64,000 bases of DNA from Aquabacterium sp. A3 (GCF_038069945.1 NZ_JBBPEV010000006.1:62001-126000); one strand, 5' to 3'; shown: positions 28,778 to 37,471, counted from the first letter of the stretch. Made by a program: numbers and translations. Notes: a model not told the origin generated them from the letters alone.

Positions 28778-29471
28778 GCAGCCAGCGCGACCAGTCCACC
28801 GTGTCCAGCCGGGCCACGTGGGCCAGCGCGGGCACCTCGGTGATGTCGTGGCCGTGGTTGTAGCCGTAGGTCACCAGCAGCACCTCGCACCCGGCGGCGC
28901 GCGCCGCCTGCGCATCGTTGCTGGAATCGCCCACCATCAGGGTGTGTGAGGGCGCCACGCCCAGCGCCTCACAGGTCTTGAGCAAGGGCAGCGGGTCGGG
29001 CTTTTTGCGCTCGAAGGCATCACCACCAAACACGTGCGCAAAGTGCCCGCGCAGGCCCTTGGCCGCCAGCAACTGCTCGGCGAAGGCGGTGGGCTTGTTG
29101 GTGAGGCAGGCCAGCGGCACCCCCAGGGCGCGCAGCCGCTGCAGCCCCTCGGGCACACCGGGGAAAACATCGGCGTGCTGACCGTTGTGCCGCTCGTAGT
29201 GCTGCTTGTAATGCGCCCAGGCCTCAGGCACGGCAGCGACGGCCTCCGGCGCATCGTCGGGCAGGCCCCAGGCATGGGCCAGGCTGCGCCGCAAGAGGTC
29301 GTCGGTGCCCTTGCCCACGACGTGGGCGACGAAGTCGCGGTCCACCCGCGCTTGTTCGATGGCGTGGCAGCCCATGTCGGCCAGGGTGTGCTGAAGCACC
29401 ACGACGAAATCACCCAGGGTGTCGACCATGGTGCCGTCGAGGTCGATGATGGCGGCGTGAAATTCAGGCAT
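28770..29471 (-). CDS. gph: phosphoglycolate phosphatase (HAD superfamily)
   Basis: Hydrolyses 2-phosphoglycolate formed during DNA repair or oxygenation reactions. The 233-residue HAD enzyme starts MPEFHAAIIDLDGTMVDTLGDF (nucleophile Asp in DLDGT), followed by a helical cap, TNKP (motif II), Lys in FERKKPDPLPLLKTCEALG (motif III) and MVGDSSNDAQAARAAG (motif IV). A longer open frame upstream lacks homology, so 29471 is taken. The order gph-trpE is common in betaproteobacteria. A terminator-like hairpin lies about 20 nt before the start. Confidence 0.95.
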   Translation of the reverse strand: MPEFHAAIIDLDGTMVDTLGDFVVVLQHTLADMGCHAIEQARVDRDFVAHVVGKGTDDLLRRSLAHAWGLPDDAPEAVAAVPEAWAHYKQHYERHNGQHADVFPGVPEGLQRLRALGVPLACLTNKPTAFAEQLLAAKGLRGHFAHVFGGDAFERKKPDPLPLLKTCEALGVAPSHTLMVGDSSNDAQAARAAGCEVLLVTYGYNHGHDITEVPALAHVARLDTVDWSRWLRP

Positions 29472-29492
29472 GTCACGATTGTGACCGATACC

Positions 29493-29549
29493 CAAAAAAG
29501 AACGGCCGACCGGGTCACCCCGATCGGCCAGACGCAGGCCGAAGCCTGC
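29493..29549 (-). terminator. two tandem hairpins and T-run just upstream of gph (terminator or attenuator)
   Basis: On the minus strand a GCAGGC-TTCG-GCCTGC hairpin (29534-29549) is followed by a second stem (GGCCGA...TCGGCC, 29504-29529, about ten pairs with a mismatch) and then GTTC and six T. It ends only about 20 nt before the gph ATG, so gph transcription must either pass it or start after it. Confidence 0.55.
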
Positions 29550-29665
29550 CGTGCTGTGAATTGTCCTTCCTGAATTTTTAATGCGTTGATGCCTGCCTGT
29601 TTCGCTGGATCTTTGGTTGCATGAGCGACGCACAGCTTCGTCTCTCAATGCAGTCACTATAGGTG
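29500..29665 (-). ncRNA. candidate small RNA or leader RNA upstream of gph
   Basis: A TATAGT -10-like element (near 29656-29661, minus strand) is followed by about 160 nt with no convincing protein frame that end in two hairpins and a U-tract. This could be an independent small RNA or a regulated leader of gph. No good -35 is seen and the sequence matches no RNA family I recognise. Confidence 0.25.
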
Positions 29666-29751
29666 CCGGACGGGCGTGGGCGCCTCCCTCTGAAGGGGGG
29701 CCAGCGGGCCTGATCATGTAAGCAAACGCAAGCGAGGGGCAGGCCGGTCGT

Positions 29752-29765
29752 CTGATCCAGATCAA
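29752..29765. promoter_or_regulatory. FNR/Anr-type box upstream of alkB
   Basis: CTGAT-CCAG-ATCAA (29752-29765) matches nine of ten positions of the FNR consensus TTGAT-N4-ATCAA and contains the perfect palindrome TGATCCAGATCA. It is about 130 bp before alkB. The rest of 29472-29896 contains the hairpins above and no gene. Confidence 0.45.
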
Positions 29766-29896
29766 ACAGCACCAGGCCGCTGGCGCATCGCAACAGGTCT
29801 GTGGCGCTGTGCGGCTGGGCTGGCGTGGGCAAGGTCGACACAGTGCACTCCACGCACCGGCGCCCATCGGCCCCGGGCATTCTCTGGAGACCTGAA

Positions 29897-31057
29897 GTGA
29901 ACACCCTTGCCAACGCGTCCGACTGGTCGGACAAACGCTACCTCTGGCTGCTCAGCCCAGCCATTCCCCTCATCGGGCTGGTCAGCCTGGTGGCCTTCCA
30001 GCAAACCGGGCACAGCCTGTGGCTGGCGCTCTTTCCTGTCGTTGTGCACGCCCTCATCCCGGTGCTGGACTGGCTGTTCGGGGAGGACTTCAGCAACCCG
30101 CCGGAGTCGGTGGTGGCCCAGCTGGACGGCGACTTCTTCTACCGCGCCCTGTTGTGGCTGTTCATCCCCTTCCAGTTTGCCGGCACCATCATGGGCGCCT
30201 GGCTGGCGGCCACGCACGATCTGGCCTGGTACGAGATGATCGGCCTGGTCATGGGCGTGGGTGGCTTCAATGGCATCGGCATTGCCACGGCGCATGAGCT
30301 GGGTCACAAAAAGGAATCGCTGGACCGCTGGCTGGGCAAGCTGACGCTGGCGCCCTCGGCCTACGGTCACTTCTATGTGGAGCACAACCGCGGCCACCAC
30401 AAGCGCGTGGCCACGCCGGAAGATCCGGCCAGCTCACGCCTGGGCGAGGGCTTCTGGCGCTTCCTGCCGCGCACCGTCATGGGCAGCCTGCGCTCGGCCT
30501 GGGCGCTGGAGCGTGAGCGCCTGAACCGCCAGGGCAAGTCGGTCTGGAGCCTGTCGAACGACAACCTGCAGGCCTGGGCCATGACCCTGGTGCTCTTTGG
30601 CGGGCTGGTGGCCTGGCTGGGCCCGGTCGTGCTGCCCTTCCTGATCCTGCAGGCGGTCTACGGCGCCTCGCTGCTGGAGGTGGTGAACTATGTGGAGCAC
30701 TACGGCCTGCTGCGCCAGAAGCTGCCCGATGGCCGCTACCAGCGCTGCGAACCCGAGCACTCGTGGAACAGCAACCACATCGTGGGCAACATCCTGCTGT
30801 ACCACCTGCAACGCCACTCGGATCACCACGCGCACCCCACCCGCCGCTACCAGGCCCTGCGGCACTTTGACGATGCGCCGCAGCTGCCCTCGGGCTATGC
30901 GCTGATGATCACCGTGGCCTACTTCCCGCCGCTGTGGTTTGCGCTGATGAACCAGCGCGTGGTGCAGCACTACAAGGGTGACCTGAGCCGCGCCAACATC
31001 CACCCGGCCGCCCGCGCCAAGATCATGGCCAAGTACGGCCGCCCCGGCGCGCAATGA
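29897..31057 (+). CDS. alkB: alkane 1-monooxygenase (AlkB)
   Basis: A membrane di-iron enzyme that hydroxylates medium or long n-alkanes at the terminal carbon, with electrons from rubredoxin. The 386-residue product has all His boxes: HELGHKKE at 133-140, HNRGHHKR at 163-170, NYVEHYGL near 264 and LQRHSDHHA at 304-312, with about six membrane helices between. The GTG at 29897 is chosen because GGAG lies eight nucleotides upstream and the product then begins MNTLANASDWSDKRYLW. It overlaps the rubredoxin gene by four bases (ATGA). Confidence 0.97.
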   Translation: MNTLANASDWSDKRYLWLLSPAIPLIGLVSLVAFQQTGHSLWLALFPVVVHALIPVLDWLFGEDFSNPPESVVAQLDGDFFYRALLWLFIPFQFAGTIMGAWLAATHDLAWYEMIGLVMGVGGFNGIGIATAHELGHKKESLDRWLGKLTLAPSAYGHFYVEHNRGHHKRVATPEDPASSRLGEGFWRFLPRTVMGSLRSAWALERERLNRQGKSVWSLSNDNLQAWAMTLVLFGGLVAWLGPVVLPFLILQAVYGASLLEVVNYVEHYGLLRQKLPDGRYQRCEPEHSWNSNHIVGNILLYHLQRHSDHHAHPTRRYQALRHFDDAPQLPSGYALMITVAYFPPLWFALMNQRVVQHYKGDLSRANIHPAARAKIMAKYGRPGAQ

Positions 31058-31275
31058 ACGACAGCAGCACTGTGAGTGACACCATGAACAACACCCCTTC
31101 AGCGGCGGCGGGCACCGCCCAATGGCAATGCGGCAGCTGCAGCTTCATCTATGACGAAGCCCAGGGCTGGCCCGCCGAGGGCATCGCCCCCGGCACCCCC
31201 TGGGCGCAGGTGCCTCAAGACTGGCGCTGTCCGGACTGCTCGTCCTCCAAGGACGACTTCATGGCGCTGGACTGA
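31054..31275 (+). CDS. rubredoxin (AlkG type)
   Basis: A 73-residue one-domain rubredoxin with about 20 extra N-terminal residues, then WQCGSCSFIYDEAQG and WRCPDCSSSKDDF. The four Cys of the two CxxC pairs bind one iron. It is translationally coupled to alkB and is almost certainly the electron donor for it. No rubredoxin reductase is in the window, so that partner must be elsewhere. An in-frame ATG at residue 11 would give a shorter form. Confidence 0.95.
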   Translation: MNDSSTVSDTMNNTPSAAAGTAQWQCGSCSFIYDEAQGWPAEGIAPGTPWAQVPQDWRCPDCSSSKDDFMALD

Positions 31276-31283
31276 GCGCCAGG

Positions 31284-31309
31284 CCGCTCAGGTCTGAAGG
31301 CCTGAGCGG
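31284..31309 (+). terminator. hairpin after the rubredoxin gene
   Basis: Perfect nine-pair stem (CCGCTCAGG / CCTGAGCGG) with an eight-base loop, eight bases past the rubredoxin stop. No T-run follows, so it is a stabilising or Rho-assisted structure rather than a classical terminator. Confidence 0.45.
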
Positions 31310-31325
31310 TGTTCCCCCCATGACA

Positions 31326-31346
31326 AAGGGCGCCTGAGGCGCCCTT
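31326..31346 (-). terminator. hairpin after the Baeyer-Villiger monooxygenase gene
   Basis: Nine-pair stem (AAGGGCGCC / GGCGCCCTT) with a three-base loop between the convergent genes. On the minus strand it ends in only three T, so it is a weak intrinsic terminator that may act in both directions. Confidence 0.5.
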
Positions 31347-31371
31347 GGTGCTGGTGACGATCCGGTGTGGC

Positions 31372-32955
31372 TCAGCGCAGGCTGGTGCGGGCCATGGCCT
31401 GCTCACCGGCCAGGTTCAAGCTGGCGGTGGATGCGCCACCACCGACGGCGCTCAACAAGGGGCCCGTGCACTTGCCGAACACGTAATCGGCCTCGTTCAC
31501 GCTGCGGGTTTCCAGCCAGTAGCGCCAGGTGCTCTTGGGCCAGATGGCGAAGTTGATGCCATCGGCGGTCTGGTACCAGCTCTTGCAACCCGAGCTCCAC
31601 ACGGTGCCCTTGAGTGCCTGCGTCATCTCGCCCAGGAAGCGGGTCATGGCCTCAGGCTTCACATCGATGTAATCGGCGCCCTTTTGCTTGACCAGCTCGA
31701 TGCACTGGATGATGTAGTCCACCTGCGCTTCGATCATGAAGATGATGGAGTTGTGGCCCAGACCGGTGTGCGGGCCCACCAGTTGGTACATGTTGGGGTA
31801 GTTGGCCGTGGTGATGCCGTAGTACGAGGTGGGGCTGACCTTCCAGTCTTCCTGCACCGTGTGGCCATTGCGACCGCGCAGCTCGAAGTTCTTCATGTAG
31901 ATGCGCGGGTCGACGATGAAGCCCGTGCCCAGGATCACGCAATCCAGCTTGCGCTCTTTGCCGTCCTTGGTGACGATGCCGTCTTCGGTGAAGTGCGAGA
32001 TGGCATCGGTCACCAACTCCACATTCTGGCGATTGAAGGTGGGGTACCACTTGTTGGAAATCAGGATGCGCTTGCAGCCCAGGGTGTAGTCGGGCGTGAG
32101 CTTCTTGACCAGGGCCGGGTCTTTCACCTGGTAGCTGATGAACTTCTTGAGCAGGCCTTCGCCGATGCGGGCCATCCAGGGGTTGAGGATGGGCCACAGG
32201 CGCGATTCGTTCGTCCAGTAGCAGCGCCAGCGGTGCAGGGTCTGCGTGAAGGGCAAGGCCTTGAACATGGCCTTGCTGAAGGCCGAGTACTTGCGCTCAT
32301 CACGCGGGATGACCCACGCCGGTGTGCGCTGGAACACGTGCATCTGCCCCACCTTGGGCGCGATCTCGGGCACGTACTGGATGGCCGAGCCACCGGTGCC
32401 GATCGAGGCCACCTTCTTGCCGGCCAGGTCGTAGGCGTGGTCCCACTCGGCCGAGTGCATGACCTTGCCCTTGAAGTTCTCCAGGCCCTTGATCTCGGGC
32501 ATGGCCGGCACGTGCAGCGGGCCGGAGGCCAGCACCCAGTGGCGGGCGATGATGGTCTCGCCGCCCTGGGTCTTGACCACCCACTTGCCAATGCCTTCGT
32601 TGAAGACGGCGCTGACGACTTCCTGGTTTAAGAGCGTCTTCTCGCGCAGCTTGTACTTCTTGACGGTGTCGAGGATGTACTGCTGGATCTCGTGCCAGGG
32701 GGCGTAGCGCTTGGTCCAGTCCGATTTGGTTTCGAACGAGAACGAGTACATGTGCGACTGCACGTCGCAGGCGGCGCCGGGGTAGTGGTTGTCACGCCAG
32801 GCACCGCCCACTTCGCCCTTCTTCTCCAGAATGACGAAATCGTTGATGCCACGCTTTTGCAACTGGATGGCCATGGCCAGACCACCAAAGCCGGCGCCGG
32901 CGATGGCCACTTCCACATGGCGAACATTCTGGGTGGGGGGGTTGGTGGGGCTCAT
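31372..32955 (-). CDS. FAD-dependent Baeyer-Villiger monooxygenase
   Basis: A class B flavin monooxygenase of 527 residues that inserts oxygen next to a ketone using NADPH. It has the FAD Rossmann motif AIAGAGFGGLAMA near residue 17, the Baeyer-Villiger fingerprint FKGKVMHSAEWD near 155, and the NADPH Rossmann motif SIGTGGSAIQYV near 178. Starting at 32955 gives GAGG upstream and a product beginning MSPTNPPTQNV. The longer frame to 33099 is mostly His-rich non-homologous sequence. It is convergent with alkB-rubredoxin and divergent from an AraC regulator. The substrate is not predictable. Confidence 0.93.
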   Translation of the reverse strand: MSPTNPPTQNVRHVEVAIAGAGFGGLAMAIQLQKRGINDFVILEKKGEVGGAWRDNHYPGAACDVQSHMYSFSFETKSDWTKRYAPWHEIQQYILDTVKKYKLREKTLLNQEVVSAVFNEGIGKWVVKTQGGETIIARHWVLASGPLHVPAMPEIKGLENFKGKVMHSAEWDHAYDLAGKKVASIGTGGSAIQYVPEIAPKVGQMHVFQRTPAWVIPRDERKYSAFSKAMFKALPFTQTLHRWRCYWTNESRLWPILNPWMARIGEGLLKKFISYQVKDPALVKKLTPDYTLGCKRILISNKWYPTFNRQNVELVTDAISHFTEDGIVTKDGKERKLDCVILGTGFIVDPRIYMKNFELRGRNGHTVQEDWKVSPTSYYGITTANYPNMYQLVGPHTGLGHNSIIFMIEAQVDYIIQCIELVKQKGADYIDVKPEAMTRFLGEMTQALKGTVWSSGCKSWYQTADGINFAIWPKSTWRYWLETRSVNEADYVFGKCTGPLLSAVGGGASTASLNLAGEQAMARTSLR

Positions 32956-33106
32956 GGACACCTCGCGGGCTGTGTGGATGGAATGGTGTTCATGGTGCCC
33001 ATGGCGGTGGCGCACGGCCATGCTAGATTCGACACACAATTGATCGTTTCGGCCAACTTGGGGGCTAACCCGCCCCTTCAGACGCCAACTAATTGACAAA
33101 TATCAA

Positions 33107-34108
33107 ATGAGCACGCGTTCGGTCTTGGGCTTGATCTACCTGGTGCAGGGGCTCAAGCAACTGGGTGAGCAGCCTGAACCGGTGCTGGCTCGCCATGGCC
33201 TGAGCCTGGACAAGCTGGACCCCAGCACCCGCATCGAGCGCAGCCGAGAGCTGCGCATCTACGCCGACCTGGCCGAATCCGTGCGCGACCCGCTGACGGG
33301 CCTGCGCCTGGGCGGCTTCTATGGTCTGGCCGGCTACGGCCCGCTGGTGATGCTGCTGATGACCTGCGCCACGGCCTACGAGGCCATCCAGACCGGCATC
33401 CGCTACCAACGCCTCACCTACCTGTTCGGCACGCTGCGCTTCGAGCCGGGCGACAAGCTCAGCGCCCTGGTGCTCAGCCCCATGGGCATGGACCCCCGCG
33501 CGTTCCGCTTCCGGGTGGACGGGGAAGTCTCGGGCACCTACAAGATGGTGCGCGACATGCAGGTGGGCCTGGGGCTGGACATCCACGCCGAGCGCATCGA
33601 CATCCCCTACCCCCGCCCGCCCGAAGCCCTGGAGTACGAGCGCTACTTTGGCTGCCCGGTGCGCTTTGGCGAACACGAAGCCCGCTTCTGGATCCGCAAC
33701 GAGCACCTGCAGCTCAAGCTGCCCTCGGCCGACCCGAACGCGCACGCCATGTACCGCAGCATGTGCGATCAGCAGCTCGTGGCCCAGGAGGCCAGCAGCG
33801 AAACCCTCAAAGACCGGGTGCTGACCCACCTGGGCTTGTTCAGCGGCAGCTACCCCGGTGCCGAGGAGGTGGCCAAGGCGCTGGGCCTGTCAGAGCGCTC
33901 GCTGCGCCGTCAGCTGGGCGAAGAAGGCGCCAACTTCCGCGACCTGCTGGCCGAGGCCCGCTACGCCAAGGCCCGCCACTTGCTCAAGCACACCGCCCTG
34001 CCCATCGACGCCATCGCCGAGCAGCTGGGCTATGCCGAATCGGCCGCCTTCATCCACGCCTTTCGCCGCTGGGCGGGCGCCACCCCGGGCGAGTACCGTG
34101 GGCGCTGA
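33107..34108 (+). CDS. AraC-family regulator (PF12625-type N-terminal domain)
   Basis: A 333-residue regulator with an N-terminal ligand-sensing domain of the 'arabinose-binding domain of AraC, N-term' type (RSRELRIYADLAESVRDPLTGLRLGGFYGLAGYGPL near residues 44-80) and a C-terminal double helix-turn-helix (AKALGLSERSLRRQLGEEG; IDAIAEQLGYAESAAFIHAFRRWAGATPGEYR). It is transcribed divergently from the monooxygenase gene with about 150 bp between starts, so that gene is its likely target. The ligand is unknown. Confidence 0.92.
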   Translation: MSTRSVLGLIYLVQGLKQLGEQPEPVLARHGLSLDKLDPSTRIERSRELRIYADLAESVRDPLTGLRLGGFYGLAGYGPLVMLLMTCATAYEAIQTGIRYQRLTYLFGTLRFEPGDKLSALVLSPMGMDPRAFRFRVDGEVSGTYKMVRDMQVGLGLDIHAERIDIPYPRPPEALEYERYFGCPVRFGEHEARFWIRNEHLQLKLPSADPNAHAMYRSMCDQQLVAQEASSETLKDRVLTHLGLFSGSYPGAEEVAKALGLSERSLRRQLGEEGANFRDLLAEARYAKARHLLKHTALPIDAIAEQLGYAESAAFIHAFRRWAGATPGEYRGR

Positions 34109-34222
34109 GATCGCTCCACCCTGATACCCCCCAGAGTAGATGCCACCTGTTCGAGGGGCGGGGGCTGGCGAGCGCTAAGGGCGTTACCTAAGATCTCGCA
34201 CACCACTCAAGGAGATCCGTTC

Positions 34223-34885
34223 ATGCTGTCCCGCTCGTCCCTGCGCGCCCTGGCGCTGTCCGCCGGCCTGTCCCTGCTGGCCTCGGCCCACGCCGCCACG
34301 ATGGACTTCGATGGCCTGGACATGAGCCTGGCGGGCACCTCGCCCATCCTCGGCCTCGGGTCGGTGTACCAGGAAGACGGCTTCAGCCTGACCACCCGGG
34401 GCGGTGTGTCTTTCAACATGTCGGGCGGGCGCATGTTTGCCGTGACGCCGAACAGCCCGTACTGGACGGGCACGCCTGGCCTGTTCTCGGACATCGGCTC
34501 GGCCGCCTATGGCTCGGCCTTCCTGCTGACCAAGGACGATGGTGGTCTGTTCGACCTGGTGAGCATGGACGCGGCCTCGTTCTGGACCGTGGCCAGCGGG
34601 CGCTATTTCTCGGTGTACGGCCGCACCTCGTCCAACACGACCGTGGTCAAGTCCCTGTACCTGGACACCAGCGTGAACACGCTGGAAACCATCACCTTCG
34701 GGGCCGAGTTCAGCAACCTGACCTCGGTGATCTTCAGCTCGGTATACGCCCAGGTGGACAACATCAACCTGCGCTACGCTGGCGAGCCCATGCCGGCCGT
34801 TCCTGAAGCCGACGCGCTGTGGATGTCACTGGCAGGCCTCGCCGTGTTGGGCCCTGTGTTGACACGCCGGCGCACTGCCGCCTGA
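34223..34885 (+). CDS. PEP-CTERM-type exported protein
   Basis: A 220-residue protein with a Sec signal (hydrophobic stretch to ASAHA, about residue 24) and a Gly/Ser/Thr-rich mature part without recognised enzyme motifs. The C-terminus is the tripartite PEP-CTERM sorting signal: VPEAD, a hydrophobic helix (ALWMSLAGLAVLGPVL) and a basic tail TRRRTAA. The motif reads VPEA rather than VPEP, an accepted variant. Exosortase substrates of this type are associated with exopolysaccharide. No exosortase gene is in the window. AAGGAG is well placed before the ATG. Confidence 0.88.
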   Translation: MLSRSSLRALALSAGLSLLASAHAATMDFDGLDMSLAGTSPILGLGSVYQEDGFSLTTRGGVSFNMSGGRMFAVTPNSPYWTGTPGLFSDIGSAAYGSAFLLTKDDGGLFDLVSMDAASFWTVASGRYFSVYGRTSSNTTVVKSLYLDTSVNTLETITFGAEFSNLTSVIFSSVYAQVDNINLRYAGEPMPAVPEADALWMSLAGLAVLGPVLTRRRTAA

Positions 34886-34965
34886 ACCTGGCCGGCGGGC
34901 CGTCTGGGGCAAGAACGGCGCCAACAGGGTATAAACGCCCTCTTTGCCCCTGTATTGCGACCTGC

Positions 34966-36285
34966 ATGAGCCATTGCGCCATCGACTTCGGCACCTCCAA
35001 CTCCGCCATCGCCATCCCCAAGCAAGACGCCAGCGGCATGCGGCTCGTGCCGCTGGAGGGCGAGCACCTGACCATGCCCACGGCGGTGTTCTACGCCACC
35101 GACCGTGACGACCAGCCGCCCGGCATCACGCCCGGCCCGTCGGTGCACGACGCCTTGCCCCGCTGCCATGGACGTGCCGCCGTGCAGGCCTACATCGACG
35201 GCTACGAAGGGCGCCTGATGCGCTCCATGAAGAGCGTGCTGGGCACGGCCCTGGCCGGCCAGACCACCGAGGTGGGACAGGGCCATGGCGTGAAGTACCT
35301 CGACATCATCAGCGCCTACCTGCGCCACCTGCGCAGCAAGGCCGAAGCCGCCGGCGGGCAGGCGCTGACCCAGGTGGTGATGGGCCGCCCCGTGTTCTTT
35401 GTGGACGACGACCCCGAGCGCGACGCGGCCGCCCAGGCCTCGCTGGAGGCCGCCGCCCGCGAGGTGGGCTTCACGGACGTGGCCTTTCAGTACGAGCCGA
35501 TCGCGGCCGCCTTCGACCACGAGCAGCAGGTGCGTGCCGAACAAACGGTGCTGGTGGCCGACATCGGCGGTGGCACCTCTGACTTCTCGGTGGTGCGCGT
35601 GGGCCCGGATCGTGCGCAGCGCCTGGACCGGCGTGACGACATCCTCGCCAACCACGGCGTGCACGTGGCGGGCACCGACTTTGACCGTCACGTGTCCGTG
35701 CGCAGCATCATGCCCACCATGGGCCTGGGCGCCTTCGGGCCCAGTATCGGCGGGCAAGCGCCCCGGCCCGTGCCCAGCCGCGTGTACTTCGACCTGGCCA
35801 CCTGGCACCTGATCAACACCGTGTACCAGCCCGCCCGCGTGGCCGAGCTGCGTGCCATGGCCGACTTCTACGGCGAGCCCGTGCACCACACGCGCCTGAT
35901 GCGCGTCATCACGCAACGCCTGGGGCATGCCCTGCTGGGCGAGGCCGAAGGGGCCAAGATCGCCACCGCCGAGGGCCAAGGCACCACGCTGGCGCTCGAC
36001 CTGATCGAGCGGGGGCTCTCGGTGTCCTTGCAGGCGGCCGAGGCCGAACAGGCCCTGACGCACGACCTGCAACGCATCGTGACCTGTGCCCACGAAACCG
36101 TGGCCATGGCCGGGCTGCGCACCGATCAGATCGATGCCCTGTACTTCACGGGTGGCTCCACCGGCCTGAAGGCCTTGACCGACCGCCTGCAGGCGGCCTT
36201 TCCGGCGGCACAGGCCGTGCGCGGCGACCGGCTGGCCTCGGTGGCCACCGGTCTGGGCTTGCATGCCGCGCGCTTGTTTGCCTGA
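34966..36285 (+). CDS. short Hsp70-family protein (YegD-like)
   Basis: A 439-residue actin-fold ATPase of the Hsp70 family. It has the phosphate-1 motif IDFGTSNSAIAIP at residues 5-17, phosphate-2 VLVADIGGGTSDFSVVRV near 198 and the adenosine motif YFTGGSTGLKALTDRL near 390. It stops after the nucleotide-binding domain and lacks a DnaK-type substrate-binding domain and lid, as in E. coli YegD. The ATG giving MSHCAIDFGTSNS is chosen; the frame extends upstream into the preceding gene without homology. Client proteins are unknown. Confidence 0.93.
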   Translation: MSHCAIDFGTSNSAIAIPKQDASGMRLVPLEGEHLTMPTAVFYATDRDDQPPGITPGPSVHDALPRCHGRAAVQAYIDGYEGRLMRSMKSVLGTALAGQTTEVGQGHGVKYLDIISAYLRHLRSKAEAAGGQALTQVVMGRPVFFVDDDPERDAAAQASLEAAAREVGFTDVAFQYEPIAAAFDHEQQVRAEQTVLVADIGGGTSDFSVVRVGPDRAQRLDRRDDILANHGVHVAGTDFDRHVSVRSIMPTMGLGAFGPSIGGQAPRPVPSRVYFDLATWHLINTVYQPARVAELRAMADFYGEPVHHTRLMRVITQRLGHALLGEAEGAKIATAEGQGTTLALDLIERGLSVSLQAAEAEQALTHDLQRIVTCAHETVAMAGLRTDQIDALYFTGGSTGLKALTDRLQAAFPAAQAVRGDRLASVATGLGLHAARLFA

Positions 36286-36313
36286 TCAGGCCTGACGACG
36301 GCGTGCTTTGCTG

Positions 36314-37471
36314 TCACACGCGCCGCAGCCGCTCCAGCGCCTGCTCCAGCGTGGTCGCTGACTTGGCAAAGCAAAAGCGAATCACCCCCTCATCACGCCC
36401 ATCGGGGTAAAACGCCGACAGGGGGATGGCCGCCACGCCGTGCTCGCGCGTGAGGCGCGCCACAAAGGACTGGTCGCCCTCATCGCTCACGGCCGCATAG
36501 CGCACGCACTGAAAGTACGTGCCCTGGCACGGCAAGAGCTCAAAGCGCGTGCCCGCCAGGGCCTGCCGAAAAATATCGCGCTTGCCCTGGTAGAGGGCCA
36601 GCAATTGCTCGTACCACCCCGGGCGGGCCATGAACCGCGCCAGCGCCACCTGCGAGGGCGTGTGCACCGTGAACACATTGAACTGGTGCACCTTGCGGAA
36701 CTCGGCCATCAGCTCGCGCGGGGCCAGGGCGTAACCAACCTTCCAGCCCGTGACGTGGTAGGTCTTGCCAAAACTGGACACCACCACGGCGCGCTCGGCC
36801 AGGGCGGGGTGACGCAGCACGCTTTCGTGGCGCAGGCCATCGAACACCATGTGCTCGTACACCTCATCGGACAGCAGCACGATGCGGGTGTCTTTCACCA
36901 GCGCGGCCAGGGCCGCCATGTCATCGGCCGTCCAGACCGCCCCCGTGGGGTTGTGCGGGCTGTTGAGGATGATCATGCGTGTGCGTGGCGTGATCAGGCG
37001 CGCCACCTGCGCCCAATCGGGCCGGTAGACGGGCGCGGGCAGGTCGGCCGGCACCAGGTGCCCACCTTGCAAGGCCACCGAAGGGCCATAACTGTCGTAC
37101 ACCGGGGCAAAGGCGATCACCTCGTCGCCCGGGTGCACCAGCGCCGCGATGGCGGTGAACAGGGCCTGCGTGGCCCCGGCCGTCACGGTGATCTCATCAC
37201 CAGGATCGTAAGCCGCGCCATACAAGCCCTGCACCTTTTGGGCAATGGCCTCGCGCAACAGGGGCATGCCCGTCATGGGCGCGTACTGGTTGTGACCCTC
37301 GCGCGCGGCCTCGCCCAGCAGGGCCAGCAGCTCGGCGGGCGCGTCAAAATCAGGAAAGCCTTGCGACAGGTTGATGGCGCCGTGCTGCTGCGCCAGCGCC
37401 GACATCACCGTGAAGATGGTGGTGCCGACCTGGGGCAGGCGAGAGGTGACGGACAGGGGGGTGGTTGGCAT
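36314..37471 (-). CDS. PLP-dependent aminotransferase (methionine aminotransferase YbdL-like)
   Basis: A fold-type I class I/II aminotransferase of 385 residues. It has INLSQGFPDFDAP near residue 33, the PLP Asp-Tyr region PVYDSYGPSV near 125, NSPHNPTGAVW near 170, DEVYEHMVFDG near 205, and the PLP lysine in SFGKTYHVTGWKVGYALAP near 240. The SFGKTYHxTGWK sequence is typical of E. coli YbdL/kynurenine aminotransferase relatives that use methionine and aromatic residues. It is convergent with the Hsp70-like gene. An exact substrate cannot be assigned. Confidence 0.93.
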   Translation of the reverse strand: MPTTPLSVTSRLPQVGTTIFTVMSALAQQHGAINLSQGFPDFDAPAELLALLGEAAREGHNQYAPMTGMPLLREAIAQKVQGLYGAAYDPGDEITVTAGATQALFTAIAALVHPGDEVIAFAPVYDSYGPSVALQGGHLVPADLPAPVYRPDWAQVARLITPRTRMIILNSPHNPTGAVWTADDMAALAALVKDTRIVLLSDEVYEHMVFDGLRHESVLRHPALAERAVVVSSFGKTYHVTGWKVGYALAPRELMAEFRKVHQFNVFTVHTPSQVALARFMARPGWYEQLLALYQGKRDIFRQALAGTRFELLPCQGTYFQCVRYAAVSDEGDQSFVARLTREHGVAAIPLSAFYPDGRDEGVIRFCFAKSATTLEQALERLRRV

